DNA of 64,000 nucleotides from Egicoccus halophilus (GTDB taxonomy: Bacteria > Actinomycetota > Nitriliruptoria > Nitriliruptorales > Nitriliruptoraceae), in contig NZ_CP036250.1 in NCBI RefSeq assembly GCF_004300825.1, forward strand, positions 1,054,001 through 1,118,000. The letters run 5' to 3'. The notes under the pieces are model-generated. The model did no database searches. It had not been told where the DNA came from and saw only the letters and a program-made list of their open reading frames with translations. Of this stretch, positions 7,256-18,295 are shown piece after piece. The position numbers and the translations under genes are program-made. Numbering within the stretch: position 1 is the first letter of the stretch; the number at the start of each line of letters is the position of its first letter.

Positions 7256-10165
7256 TCAGGCCGGCGCGGGCGGGCGGGTGACCGCCTCGAGCAGTTCCAG
7301 CACGTGGCGGTAGCTGCGTCCGGTCGCCCGGCTGAGCCCGAGCTCGCAGGTGCGGTTGACCGACACGTGCGCGTCGGCCGACAGCCCGCGCACCGCGGCC
7401 GCCTCGGCCGCGGTGGCGCTCGCGGTCAGCTCCGGATGCAGCAGACCGCGGTCGCCGGCGAAGGCGCAGCAGCTCCAGTCGACCGGTTCGTGCACCACCT
7501 CGGCGGCCGCCGCAGCGACCCGGCGCAGCGCGGGATCGACGCCGAGCTGGGTCGACGAGCAGGTGCGGTGCAGCACGGCCGAGCCGACGCGTGCGGCGGG
7601 TGGCAGGCGGGGGAGCACGATCTCGTCGACGAAGACGACCGCGTCGACCACCCGGATGCCGGTCCCGGCGAGCAGGCCGGTCAACCCCTCGGTGCACGAG
7701 CTCGCGTCCACCACCACCGGCAGTGCGCCGTCACCGGTGGCCGCCAGCAGGGCGGGGACCACCCGGTCGCGCATGGCGGCGTGTCCCGCGGTCAGGCCCT
7801 TGGACTTCCACGGGGTGCCGCAGCACAGCGCGGCGATGCGCTCGGGCACGCGGACGGCCACCCCGGCACGCTCGCACAGCGCCAGCAGCGCGTCCTGCAC
7901 CCCGGCGACCGGGGTTGGCGCGCTCCCGGCGCCGTCGGCGGCGGAGTCGACCCCACCGGCGGCGGCGTCGGCGGGGCCGAACAGGGTGGAGATGCAGGCC
8001 GGGAAGACGACCGCCCGCGCCTGCGTCGCCTCGCGCGGCCGGCGGCGGGTGCCACCGGTGGGGAGGTCGGGCGTCCACGCGGGCACCGTCTCGGCGCCCA
8101 GCGCCGCCCGGGCGGTGCGCGTCGCCACGACCGGCAGCGGCGCCGGCACGGCGCGGGCCACACTGAGCGCGGCCGCGCCGGCCCGGGTGGCGCCGTCCCA
8201 GTGGCGGGCGGCACCGGCCCAGGCCCGCTGCTCGAGCGGTCCCCGCTGTTCGGCGCGCAGGCGTCGCGTGAGTGCGCCGGTGTCGATCTGCACCGGGCAG
8301 GCGGTCGCGCACATGCCGTCGACGGCGCAGGTGTCGTTGCCGTCGTAGCGGTACTCCTCCTCGAGCCGTGCGAGCAGGGCCGTGTCACCGGCCTCGCGGG
8401 CCAGTGCCATCTCGCGGCGCAGCACGATCCGGCGCCGCGGCGTGGTCGTCAGGTCCTGGCTCGGGCAGACGGGCTCGCAGTAGCCGCACTCGACACAGCG
8501 GTCGACCTCGGCCTCCACGGTCGGGGTCGGCTTGAGCGCGCGGACGTGCGCCCTCGGGTCGTCGTCGAGCAGCACGCCCGGGTTGAGCAACCCGTTCGGG
8601 TCCACCAGCCGCTTGAGCTCGCGCATCACGTCGTAGAGCTCGTCGCCGTACTGACGACGGACGTAGGGCGACATCATCCGGCCGGTGCCGTGCTCGGCCT
8701 TGAGCGTGCCGCCGTGGCCGAGCACCAGCTCCACCAGGTCCTCGGTGAAGGCGAGGTAGTGCTCGAGCCGCTCGCCGCGCGCAAAGTCCTCGTTGAGCAG
8801 GAAGTGGACGTTGCCGTCCTTGGCGTGGCCGAAGATCACGCTGTCGCGGTAGCCGTGCCGGTCGAACAGCGACGTCAGCGCCTCGCAGGTCGGCAGCAGG
8901 CGTTCGACCGGCACCGCGACGTCCTCGAGCAGGGCGGTCGTCCCCGACGGGCGCGCACCGGCCACCGCGGCGTACAGGCCCTTGCGGATGTGCCACAGCG
9001 CCGCGCGGGCCGCCGCGTCGGGGTCGAGCGCCCCCGGCGTCGACAGCGGCAGCCCGGCGAGCACCCCGGCGGTCGTGGCGGTGCGTTCGGCGAGTGCCTC
9101 GGCGGTCGGTTCCTGGTGCTCCACCAGCAGCGCGGCCTGCCGGTCGACGGCCAGTGCCCGCAGCGCCGGGATCGCCTGCGGGTCGCGCTGGGCGACGCGC
9201 AGGCTGGTCGCGTCCAGCAGTTCGATCGTGGCCAGCTCGGCGGCCACGAGGGCCGGCAGGGAGGCGGTGGCGGCCGCGAGGTCGTCGAACAGCAGCAGTG
9301 CGGTGGCGGCGTGCGGGTGGGCGGGCACGGTCGCGAACGTGGCCTCGGCGACGAACGCCAGCGTGCCCTCGCTGCCGACGGTCAGGCGCAGCAGCAGTTC
9401 GACCGGATCGGTGTGGTCGAGGAAGGCGTTGACGCCGTACCCCATGGTGTTCTTGATGGCGAACAGCTGCCGGATGCGCCGCACCGAGTCCGGGTTGCCG
9501 CGCACCCGGTCGCGCAGGCGGACCAGGCCGGCGTGCAGCTCCGGTTCGAGGGCCCGCAGCCGCGTGTCGGCGTCGGGGGCGGCGGTGTCGACCACGGTGC
9601 CGCTGGGCAGCACCAGCACCGCCGACTCGAGCGTGCGGTAGGTGTTGAACTCGGTGCCGCAGGCCATGCCGCTGGAGTTGTTGGCGACCACGCCGCCGAT
9701 GGTGCAGGCCGACTCGCTGGCCGGGTCCGGACCCAGCTTGCGGCCGGAGGGGGCCAGGCGCAGGTTGACGGCCCGCACGGTCGCGCCCGGGCGCACCCGC
9801 ACCCGGCGGCCGTCGTCGAGGACCTCGACGTCGCGGAAGTGGCGGCGGGTGTCGACCAGCACCCCGTCCGCGATCGCCTGTCCCGACAGGCTGGTGCCGC
9901 CCGAGCGGAACGTCAGCGGCACCCCGTGCGCGGCGCTGACACGCAGCAGCGCCGCGACCTCGGTCGCGTCACGCGGCGTGACCACCGCCTGCGGGACGAG
10001 CAGGTAGTGGGAGGCGTCGTGGGCGAACGACAGCCGGTCCGAGGCGCGGGTGGTGACCGCCCCGGGCGCCGCCCGCTCGAGGACGGCCGTGAGCGCGTCG
10101 TCGCCGGTGAGCAGGTCGCCGGCGGGGCCGGAGCGGCGCGCGGCAGAGGCGGTGCCTGCGGACAC
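7256..10165 (-). CDS. FAD-linked oxidase with C-terminal Fe-S/CCG region (D-2-hydroxyacid dehydrogenase type)
   Basis: A 969-residue fusion. Residues about 40-260 are a FAD_binding_4 (PCMH) domain (VPLTFRSGGTSLSGQA, TIGGVVANNSSGMACG). Residues about 270-540 are the FAD-oxidase C domain (VIFGHAKDGNVHFLL, GGTLKAEHGTGRMMSP). Two 4Fe-4S motifs follow: CVECGYCEPVCP near residue 556 and CAVDGMCATACPV near 611. The C-terminal third has CCG-type cysteine motifs (ALCCGTPWKSKG, SCCAFAGD). This architecture matches D-lactate and D-2-hydroxyglutarate dehydrogenases that pass electrons to quinone or an Fe-S chain at the membrane face. GTG 10165 has AGGAG upstream. It is transcribed divergently from the E1 fusion. 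The substrate is undetermined. Confidence 0.9.
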   Translation of the reverse strand: MSAGTASAARRSGPAGDLLTGDDALTAVLERAAPGAVTTRASDRLSFAHDASHYLLVPQAVVTPRDATEVAALLRVSAAHGVPLTFRSGGTSLSGQAIADGVLVDTRRHFRDVEVLDDGRRVRVRPGATVRAVNLRLAPSGRKLGPDPASESACTIGGVVANNSSGMACGTEFNTYRTLESAVLVLPSGTVVDTAAPDADTRLRALEPELHAGLVRLRDRVRGNPDSVRRIRQLFAIKNTMGYGVNAFLDHTDPVELLLRLTVGSEGTLAFVAEATFATVPAHPHAATALLLFDDLAAATASLPALVAAELATIELLDATSLRVAQRDPQAIPALRALAVDRQAALLVEHQEPTAEALAERTATTAGVLAGLPLSTPGALDPDAAARAALWHIRKGLYAAVAGARPSGTTALLEDVAVPVERLLPTCEALTSLFDRHGYRDSVIFGHAKDGNVHFLLNEDFARGERLEHYLAFTEDLVELVLGHGGTLKAEHGTGRMMSPYVRRQYGDELYDVMRELKRLVDPNGLLNPGVLLDDDPRAHVRALKPTPTVEAEVDRCVECGYCEPVCPSQDLTTTPRRRIVLRREMALAREAGDTALLARLEEEYRYDGNDTCAVDGMCATACPVQIDTGALTRRLRAEQRGPLEQRAWAGAARHWDGATRAGAAALSVARAVPAPLPVVATRTARAALGAETVPAWTPDLPTGGTRRRPREATQARAVVFPACISTLFGPADAAAGGVDSAADGAGSAPTPVAGVQDALLALCERAGVAVRVPERIAALCCGTPWKSKGLTAGHAAMRDRVVPALLAATGDGALPVVVDASSCTEGLTGLLAGTGIRVVDAVVFVDEIVLPRLPPAARVGSAVLHRTCSSTQLGVDPALRRVAAAAAEVVHEPVDWSCCAFAGDRGLLHPELTASATAAEAAAVRGLSADAHVSVNRTCELGLSRATGRSYRHVLELLEAVTRPPAPA

Positions 10166-10209
10166 GGACAGCTCCTGCCGAAAGACGACCCCCCGAGGCT
10201 ACCGACGTG

Positions 10210-10242
10210 GGGGCGCCGCCCTGCTAGACACGGCGGCGCCCC
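10210..10242. promoter_or_regulatory. Strong dyad in the divergent intergenic region
   Basis: An 11-bp perfect inverted repeat (GGGGCGCCGCC, 10210-10220, with its complement 10232-10242) flanks an 11-nt spacer. It lies in the 94-nt gap between two divergently transcribed genes and ends 17 nt before the E1 start codon. It may be an operator or a 5'-UTR hairpin; there is no direct evidence which. Confidence 0.4.
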
Positions 10243-10259
10243 GTCCCAGGAGCCAGGAC

Positions 10260-12536
10260 ATGACCTCGGATCGCGTGGCCGTCGTGGAGGCGGCCCTGGA
10301 CCGGGCGCTGGCCGACGTCGACGCCGCAGCGCACGCGTCGCCGCCGGCCGCGCTCGCCCCCGACGACGCCCTGCCGTCGGCGCCGTCACTGACCGTCGGG
10401 CGGGCCGTGGCGCTGTTCGAGGACATGGTCCGCTCCCGGGTGCTGGACGTGGTCGCCCGCGAGCTGAAGGCCGACGGGGTCGGCTACTACACCATCTCCT
10501 CGGCGGGACACGAGGCCAACGCGGTCGTCGGCGCCCTGCTGCGTCCGACCGACCCGTGCCTGCTGCACTACCGCTCCGGCGGACTGGTGATGGCCCGCGC
10601 CCGGCAGCTGGGCACCGACGGGATCGAGGACACCCTCGCGAGCCTGTGCGCGAACCGCGACGACCCGGCCTCGGGTGGCCGGCACAAGGTGTGGGGCTCG
10701 GCGACGGGCTGGATCCCGCCGCAGACCTCGACCATCGCCTCGCACCTGCCCAAGGCGGTCGGTGCGGCACTCGCCATCGGCCGCGCCGGCCGGGGCACCC
10801 ACCCCCTGCCGATCCCGGACGACAGCGTGGTGCTGGCCTCGTTCGGGGACGCCTCGGCCAACCACGCCAGCGCCCTGACGGCGTTCAACAGCGCCCGCTG
10901 GGCCCGGCGGCGGGGCAACGGCGTGCCGATCGTGTTCCTGTGCGAGGACAACGGCATCGGCATCTCGGTGCCCACGCCCGCGCGCTGGGTCGAGACCACG
11001 TTCGGTCGGCTACCCGGCCTGCGCTACCACCGTGCCGAGGGGGAGCTCGACGAGGTCTGGGCGAGCGTCGAGGCGGCGCTCGACGACTGTCGCGACCAGC
11101 GGGCGCCGGTGTTCCTGCACCTGCCGACGGTGCGGCTGTGGGGGCACGCCGGCAGCGACGTCGAGTCGGCCTACCGCCCGCTCGACGACATCCGCGCCGC
11201 CGAGGCCGACGACCCGCTGCTGCGCACCGCCCGACGGCTGCTGGCCACCGGTGCCGCGACGCCCCGGCAGCTGCGCGGGATCGTCGAGGCCACCCGTGCC
11301 CGGGCCCGGGCACGGGCCCCCGAGGTGGCCGCGCGTCCCCGGCTCACCCGCGCGGCCGAGGTCGTCGCACCGCTGCCGCCGCTGGATCCGCGCGGTGAGC
11401 ACCGTGACGTCACCGCCCCGCCACCCGTCGACGCGCGGGCGCGCCGCGAGCTGTTCGGGGACGCGCTGCCCGAGCAGGCGGTGGCGCCGACCCGGCGCAC
11501 CATGGGGGCGTTGCTCAACGCGGCGCTCAAGGATGAACTGCTGCGGCGGCCGAACACGCTGGTGTTCGGCGAGGACGTGGCCCGCAAGGGCGGCGTCTAC
11601 CACGTCACCGCGGGCCTCCTCGACGCCTTCGGTCCCCGGCGGGTGTTCGACACGCTGCTCGACGAGACCACCGTCCTCGGCGTCGCCCAGGGCACGGCGC
11701 TGCTGGGACACCTGCCCGTCCCGGAGATCCAGTACCTCGCCTACCTGCACAACGCGCTCGACCAGCTGCGCGGCGAGGCCTGCTCGACGTCGTTCTTCTC
11801 CAACGGTGCCTACCGGACGCCGATGGTGGTGCGCATCGCCGGGCTGGCCTACCAGAAGGGCTTCGGGGGACACTTCCACAACGACCACGCGATCGGCGCC
11901 CTGCGGGAGATCCCCGGGCTGGTGCTGGCGGTACCCAGCCGCGGCGACGACGCGGCGCGCATGCTGCGCGGCTGTCTCGCGCTGGCGGAGCACGAAGGGC
12001 GGGTGGTCGCCTTCCTCGAGCCGATCGCGCTCTACCACGAACGCGACCTGCACACCCCCGGCGACGGCGGCTGGCTGAGCGACTACCCCGACCCGTCCGA
12101 ACTGCTGCTGCCCGGCGAGGTCGGCGTGCACCGGCCCGAGGCCGACGACGTGCTGCTGGTCACCTACGGCAACGGCGTACGGATGTCGCTGCGGGCCGCC
12201 GAGGCGTTGCGCGGCCGGGGGATCGAGGCCCGCGTGCTCGACCTGCGCTGGCTCAACCCGCTGCCCACCGCGGCGCTCGAAGCGCACGCCGCGGCGTGTC
12301 GGGCGGTGCTCGTCGTCGACGAGTGCCGGCGGACCGGCGGCGGGATCGCCGACGCCGTGATCGCCGCCCTCGCCCGCAGCGGCGCCCGCCAGCCACTCGA
12401 CAGTGTCAGCGCCGAGGACAGCTACGTCCCGCTCGGACCCGCCGCCGACACGGTGCTGGTCGACGAGGCCCAGGTCGTGGCCGCGGCCGAGGCGCTCGTC
12501 GCCCACGACCGGAGCGCAGCGCCACCGCACCGCTGA
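10260..12536 (+). CDS. Fused alpha/beta E1 component of a TPP-dependent 2-oxoacid dehydrogenase
   Basis: A 758-residue protein in which an E1-alpha region (residues about 45-360) is joined to an E1-beta transketolase-like region (about 413-750). TPP-binding elements in the alpha part are GDASANHASALTAF near 196 and EDNGIGIS near 230. The beta part begins TMGALLNAALKDELLR and contains VFGEDVARKGGVYHVT and a C-terminal transketolase_C domain (YGNGVRMSLRAAEALRGRG). Such enzymes decarboxylate branched-chain or other 2-oxoacids and acylate the lipoyl group of E2. No E2 or E3 gene is nearby, so partners must be encoded elsewhere. ATG 10260 was chosen for the AGGA just upstream (CCAGGACATG). Confidence 0.88.
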   Translation: MTSDRVAVVEAALDRALADVDAAAHASPPAALAPDDALPSAPSLTVGRAVALFEDMVRSRVLDVVARELKADGVGYYTISSAGHEANAVVGALLRPTDPCLLHYRSGGLVMARARQLGTDGIEDTLASLCANRDDPASGGRHKVWGSATGWIPPQTSTIASHLPKAVGAALAIGRAGRGTHPLPIPDDSVVLASFGDASANHASALTAFNSARWARRRGNGVPIVFLCEDNGIGISVPTPARWVETTFGRLPGLRYHRAEGELDEVWASVEAALDDCRDQRAPVFLHLPTVRLWGHAGSDVESAYRPLDDIRAAEADDPLLRTARRLLATGAATPRQLRGIVEATRARARARAPEVAARPRLTRAAEVVAPLPPLDPRGEHRDVTAPPPVDARARRELFGDALPEQAVAPTRRTMGALLNAALKDELLRRPNTLVFGEDVARKGGVYHVTAGLLDAFGPRRVFDTLLDETTVLGVAQGTALLGHLPVPEIQYLAYLHNALDQLRGEACSTSFFSNGAYRTPMVVRIAGLAYQKGFGGHFHNDHAIGALREIPGLVLAVPSRGDDAARMLRGCLALAEHEGRVVAFLEPIALYHERDLHTPGDGGWLSDYPDPSELLLPGEVGVHRPEADDVLLVTYGNGVRMSLRAAEALRGRGIEARVLDLRWLNPLPTAALEAHAAACRAVLVVDECRRTGGGIADAVIAALARSGARQPLDSVSAEDSYVPLGPAADTVLVDEAQVVAAAEALVAHDRSAAPPHR

Positions 12537-12607
12537 GTCCGGGGGCCGAGGACGGCTCCTCGCGCCCGACGACGCCTCGACCTGGTCCGCCCGACCCGAC
12601 GTACCCC

Positions 12608-14236
12608 TCAGCCGTCGGCGCGGACCACCTCGAGGTCGCCCGTCTCGAAGCTGCCGCGCAGGTCCTTCTTGGAGAACTTGCCCACGCTGGTCTTCGGGAT
12701 CTCCGTGACGAACGTGTAGCGCTCCGGCAGCCACCACTTCGCGACCCGGTCGGCGAGGTAGGCGTTGAGCTCCTCCGCGGTGGTCGTCGCCCCCGCCCGC
12801 AGCACCACCGCGGCCAGGGGGCGCTCGTCCCAGCGCTCGTCGGGCACCCCGATGACGGCCGCCTCCACGACGTCCGCGTGGCCCATGATCGCGTTCTCGA
12901 GGTCGACGGAGCTGATCCACTCGCCGCCGGACTTGATCACGTCCTTGGTGCGGTCGACGATCTGCAGGAAGCCGCGGTCGTCGATCGTGCCGACGTCACC
13001 GGTGCGCAGCCACCCGTCGGCGGTGAACCTGTCCGCGTCGTCGGCCTCGCCGTGGTAGCTGGCGGCGATCCACGGGCCGCGCACCTGGATCTCGCCCATC
13101 GCCGTGCCGTCCCAGGGCAGCTCGGTCCCGTGGGGATCGACGATGCGGGTGTCGACACCCGGCGCGACCCGTCCGGTCTTCGCCCGCCAGTCGATCGACT
13201 CCTGCGGGTCGGTGCCTGCCGGCGGGTTGGCGACCGCCCCCAGCGGGGACATCTCGGTCATGCCCCAGGCCTGCACGATCTCGACCCCCCAACGGGTCTC
13301 GTAGGCCTCGATCAGCGCGCGCGGGACGGCGCTGCCGCCCACGACCACCCAGTCCAGCGACGACAGGTCGATGTCGGTCTGCATGCCGTACTGGAGCACG
13401 CCGTTCCAGACCGTCGGGACCGCCGCCGAACAGGTCGGCCGCTGGTCCTCGATGAAGGCGACCAGCGGCTCGGGCTGCAGGTACTGCGCCGGTTGCAGGA
13501 TGTCGGCGCCCAGCATCCAGCCGAGATAGACCAACCCCCACGCGTTGGCGTGGAACTGCGGCACCACCAGCAGCAGCCGGTCGCGGTCGCTGATGCCCAG
13601 CCCGCCGACGGCGGCACCGAACGTGTGGGTCCAGTTGGAGCGGTGCGAGTACACGACCCCCTTGGGGTTGCCGGTCGTCCCGCTCGTGTAACACATCGCC
13701 GCGGCCTGGCGTTCGTCGAGCTCGGGCCAGTCGTGGCCGGGCTCCTGGGCGGCGAGCAGGTCGTCGTAGCGGACGACCTTCTCGGCCGGCAGCGCGGAGG
13801 CGTCACCGTCGCCGACCACCACGAAGTGCTCGACCTGCGGGATCTCGTCGAGCACCCGGGCCAGGGCGGGGACCAGGGTGTCGTCGACGATCACGACCCG
13901 GTCGCCGCCGTCGTTGACCACGTACGCGAGCTGGTCGGGGAACAGGCGGATGTTGAGCATGTGCAGCACGGCGCCCATGCACGGGATGGCGAAGTAGGCC
14001 TCGAAGTGCTCCTGGGAGTTCCAGCAGAACGTGCCGACCACGTCGCCCTCACCGACGCCCAGCGAGGCGAGGCCCCTGGCCAGCCGCCCCATCCGCTCGT
14101 AGGTGTCCGTGAACGTGACCTCACGGGCATGGTCGCCCTGCCACGTCACGATCTTCGCGCGTCCGTGGACCTTGCGACCGTGCTCGAGGACCTGTGTCAG
14201 CGTGAGCGGGTGGTCCATCATCGTGCTGCGAACCAT
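12608..14236 (-). CDS. Fatty-acyl-CoA synthetase / AMP-binding ligase
   Basis: A 542-residue ANL-superfamily adenylate-forming enzyme. The P-loop is [18 protein letters not shown] near residues 182-195, the A5 region is [12 protein letters not shown], and the hinge and catalytic C-terminal sequences are [31 protein letters not shown] and a terminal [13 protein letters not shown] with the catalytic Lys. Members activate medium- or long-chain fatty acids to acyl-CoA through an acyl-AMP. GGAGGAGAGG lies 4-13 nt before ATG 14236, fixing the start. The convergent E1 gene ends 71 nt away. The chain-length preference cannot be read from sequence. Confidence 0.92.
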   Translation of the reverse strand: MVRSTMMDHPLTLTQVLEHGRKVHGRAKIVTWQGDHAREVTFTDTYERMGRLARGLASLGVGEGDVVGTFCWNSQEHFEAYFAIPCMGAVLHMLNIRLFPDQLAYVVNDGGDRVVIVDDTLVPALARVLDEIPQVEHFVVVGDGDASALPAEKVVRYDDLLAAQEPGHDWPELDERQAAAMCYTSGTTGNPKGVVYSHRSNWTHTFGAAVGGLGISDRDRLLLVVPQFHANAWGLVYLGWMLGADILQPAQYLQPEPLVAFIEDQRPTCSAAVPTVWNGVLQYGMQTDIDLSSLDWVVVGGSAVPRALIEAYETRWGVEIVQAWGMTEMSPLGAVANPPAGTDPQESIDWRAKTGRVAPGVDTRIVDPHGTELPWDGTAMGEIQVRGPWIAASYHGEADDADRFTADGWLRTGDVGTIDDRGFLQIVDRTKDVIKSGGEWISSVDLENAIMGHADVVEAAVIGVPDERWDERPLAAVVLRAGATTTAEELNAYLADRVAKWWLPERYTFVTEIPKTSVGKFSKKDLRGSFETGDLEVVRADG

Positions 14237-14423
14237 GGGCCTCTCCTCCGGCGGACAGCGACCCGTGGCCCAGGTGGCCCGAGGCCGTGCTCCTGCACCC
14301 TAGATCGGCCCCGCGAGCGGGGGACGCCGGCCGCGCCCGTCCGCTGGACGGTGGGGCGGCGGTGCCCTCGGGCTGGTAGACCCTGCGGAGTTCCGACCGC
14401 CTACCGTCACCCGTTGGAGCATC

Positions 14424-16010
<1,587 letters not shown>

Positions 16011-16015
16011 GTTGC

Positions 16016-16180
16016 GACCGTGACCGGTCGGTTCGAGGGCGACCGTGACCGGTCGGTTCGAGGGCGACCGTGACCGGTCGGTTCGAGGGCGACCGTGACC
16101 GGTCGGTTCGAGGGCGACCGTGACCGGTCGGTTCGAGGGCGACCGTGACCGGTCGGTTCGAGGGCGACCGTGACCGGTCG
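16016..16180. repeat. 25-bp tandem array directly after the BCCT gene
   Basis: Seven copies start at 16016, 16041, 16066, 16091, 16116, 16141 and 16166; six are full length and the last is partial. Each begins GACCGTGACCGGTCGGTTCG and holds the 8-bp palindrome GACCGGTC. The units look identical over their full length, indicating recent expansion or active homogenisation. The 25-nt period is not a multiple of 3, so it is not a coding repeat. The array ends about 70 nt before the next small gene. Confidence 0.95.
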
Positions 16181-16252
16181 ACGGCGTCCGGGGGCAGCCG
16201 GCACGGCGGTCGTCTGCTGCCCTCGCCACCTGACGACCCGTGGAGGAACCAG

Positions 16253-16429
16253 ATGAGCCAGGACCCGACACCGGTGCACCCGGACGAGCTCGAGCAGCGC
16301 CAGGGCCTCGACGGTGCGATCGAGGACGACGGCGTCGTGGGTGACCTGCCCGACGACACCCCGGCCACCCCCGACGTCCTCGAGCAGCAGCAGGTCGTCG
16401 AGTACGACGAGGACGACCGGCCGGTGTGA
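16253..16429 (+). CDS. Small acidic protein with a duplicated ELEQ/VLEQ motif
   Basis: A 58-residue protein. GGAGGA sits 6 nt before ATG 16253, making this a credible small gene. It is strongly acidic and contains two similar elements, PDELEQRQGLD (about residues 10-20) and PDVLEQQQVVE (about 42-52), separated by an Asp-rich linker. This pattern resembles short uncharacterised actinobacterial proteins with repeated LEQ motifs; that comparison is from memory. There is no membrane segment or cysteine. The function is unknown. It lies between the tandem array and a fadD-like gene on the same strand. Confidence 0.65.
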   Translation: MSQDPTPVHPDELEQRQGLDGAIEDDGVVGDLPDDTPATPDVLEQQQVVEYDEDDRPV

Positions 16430-16495
16430 CCGGCGAGTCCGTCCCTACCGGACCGTAACCTCCGTCGCCGGAAACCGCCGGCGACCGGAGACGAC

Positions 16496-18205
16496 GTGAC
16501 CGACCCCCGCCCCTGGCTCGCGCAGTACGCCCCAGGCGTCCCGCACGAGGTCGAGGTACCCGACCGCAGCCTGGTCGACCTGCTCGACGACGCGGCGCGC
16601 CGCGTCCCTGACCGGGCCGCCCTCGACTTCCTCGGCGGTACGACGACCTACGCCGAGCTGGCCGCGGCGGTCGACCGCGGCGCCGAGGTGCTGCGCGCGG
16701 CGGGCGTCACGGCGGGGGACCGGGTCGCGCTGGTGCTGCCCAACTGCCCCCAGCACGTGGTGGCGTTCTACGCCGCCCTCCGCCTCGGGGCGGTCGTCGT
16801 CGAGCACAACCCGCTCTACACCGCCGACGAGCTCGAGCAGCAGTTCGCCGACCACGGCGCCCGCGTGGTCGTCGCCTGGGACAAGGTCGTCCCGGTCGTC
16901 GACGAGCGTCGCGGGTCGACCGCCGTCGAGACGGTCTTCGCCGTGGACCTCACCCGGGCGCTGCCGTGGACCAAGCGCCTCGCGCTGCGTCTGCCGGTCG
17001 CGCGGGCGCGGGCGACCCGCGAGGCGATGACCGGACCGGCGCCCGGCGCGCGCGACTGGGACCGTGAGGTCGCCGCGGCCGCCCCGGTGTCGTCGGGACA
17101 CCCCCGCCCCGCACCGACGGACGTCGCGCTGCTGCAGTACACCGGCGGCACCACCGGCGCGCCCAAGTTGGCGATCCTCTCGCACCGCAACCTGTTGGCC
17201 AACGTGCTGCAGTCGCGGGCCTGGGTCCCGGGCCTGCGCGACGGCGACGAGGTCTTCTACGGCATCCTGCCGCTGTTCCACGCCTACGGTCTGACGTTGT
17301 GCCTGACCACCGCCGTGTCGATCGGCGCGACGATCGTGCTGTTCCCGCGCTTCGACGTCGACCAGGTGCTCGACGCCACGCGACGTCGCCCGCCGACGTT
17401 CCTGCCGGCCGTCCCGCCCGTGTACGAACGCCTCGCCGAGCGTGCCGAGGCGACCGGCGCGGACCTGTCCTCGGTCCGCTACGCGATCTCGGGGGCGATG
17501 TCGCTGCCCCCCGCCATCGTCGAGCGCTGGGAGGCGGTCACCGGCGGGCTGCTCGTCGAGGGCTACGGGATGACCGAGACCTCACCCATCGCGCTCGGCA
17601 ACCCCATGTCGTCGGCGCGACGACCCGGGACGGTCGGCGTGCCGTTCCCGTCCACCGAGATCCGGGTGGTCGACCCGGAGGACCCGGACACCGACCGGCC
17701 CGTGGGCGAGGCCGGTGAGCTGCTGATCCGCGGACCGCAGGTGTTCGCCGGCTACTGGAACCGGCCGCAGGAGACCGCCAGGGCCCTGCACGCCGGCGGC
17801 TGGGTGCGCACCGGGGACGTCGTGGTGCAGGACGCCGACGGATTCGTCACCGTCGTCGACCGGATCAAGGAACTGATCATCACCGGGGGCTTCAACGTCT
17901 ACCCCTCCGAGGTCGAGTCGGTGCTGCGACTGGCACCCGAGGTGGACGACGCGGCGGTCGTCGGCGTGCCGGGCGCCGGAGGCGGCGAGGAGGTCGTCGC
18001 CGCGGTCGTCTGGCGAGGGGAGCCCGGCGAGCCCGAACGGCTGCGCGCGCACTGCCGTGAGCACCTGGCCGGCTACAAGGTCCCGCGGCGTGTCGTCGCG
18101 ATCGACGCGTTGCCGCGGACCCAGATCGGCAAGGTGCTGCGGCGCGAGGTCCGCGACAGCGTGACCGCGACGGCTGACCGCGACCCCGGTGACCGCGACG
18201 GTTGA
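16496..18205 (+). CDS. Long-chain fatty-acid--CoA ligase (FadD-like)
   Basis: A 569-residue ANL enzyme. The P-loop YTGGTTGAPKLAILSHRN is near residues 214-231. GYGMTETSPIALGNP, GWVRTGDVVVQDADGF, DRIKELIITGGFNVYPSEVE and a terminal RTQIGKVLRRE (catalytic Lys) complete the motif set. It activates fatty acids to acyl-CoA at the cytoplasmic membrane for beta-oxidation or lipid synthesis. GTG 16496 is preceded by GGAG and by an 8-bp hairpin (16464-16485) in the leader. It is more distant from the other ligase at 12608 than a recent duplication would be, so the substrates probably differ. A strong terminator follows. Confidence 0.92.
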   Translation: MTDPRPWLAQYAPGVPHEVEVPDRSLVDLLDDAARRVPDRAALDFLGGTTTYAELAAAVDRGAEVLRAAGVTAGDRVALVLPNCPQHVVAFYAALRLGAVVVEHNPLYTADELEQQFADHGARVVVAWDKVVPVVDERRGSTAVETVFAVDLTRALPWTKRLALRLPVARARATREAMTGPAPGARDWDREVAAAAPVSSGHPRPAPTDVALLQYTGGTTGAPKLAILSHRNLLANVLQSRAWVPGLRDGDEVFYGILPLFHAYGLTLCLTTAVSIGATIVLFPRFDVDQVLDATRRRPPTFLPAVPPVYERLAERAEATGADLSSVRYAISGAMSLPPAIVERWEAVTGGLLVEGYGMTETSPIALGNPMSSARRPGTVGVPFPSTEIRVVDPEDPDTDRPVGEAGELLIRGPQVFAGYWNRPQETARALHAGGWVRTGDVVVQDADGFVTVVDRIKELIITGGFNVYPSEVESVLRLAPEVDDAAVVGVPGAGGGEEVVAAVVWRGEPGEPERLRAHCREHLAGYKVPRRVVAIDALPRTQIGKVLRREVRDSVTATADRDPGDRDG

Positions 18206-18231
18206 CCGCGGCGGCGGACCGTGACGCCAGT

Positions 18232-18270
18232 CGCCGTCCGGGGTGCGGGAGGGACGCACCCCGGACGGCG
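18232..18270. terminator. Bidirectional terminator between fadD-like and GH3 genes
   Basis: A perfect 16-bp stem (CGCCGTCCGGGGTGCG, 18232-18247, with its complement 18255-18270) and a 7-nt loop lie between two convergent genes ending at 18205 and 18296. The symmetry and position fit a shared terminator. There are no U tracts. Confidence 0.8.
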
Positions 18271-18295
18271 TCGACCGGACGTGACCGGTCGAGGA

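Noticed and set aside
7304-11398. A 1,364-codon open frame on the plus strand opposite the FAD/Fe-S dehydrogenase
   Set aside because: It is the complement of a well-conserved gene in very GC-rich DNA; its composition is Arg/Gly/His-rich and contains no recognisable domain.
16016-16180. CRISPR array
   Set aside because: The repeats are contiguous with no unique spacers and no cas genes are nearby. The same reasoning excludes the arrays at 42351, 59125 and 63425.
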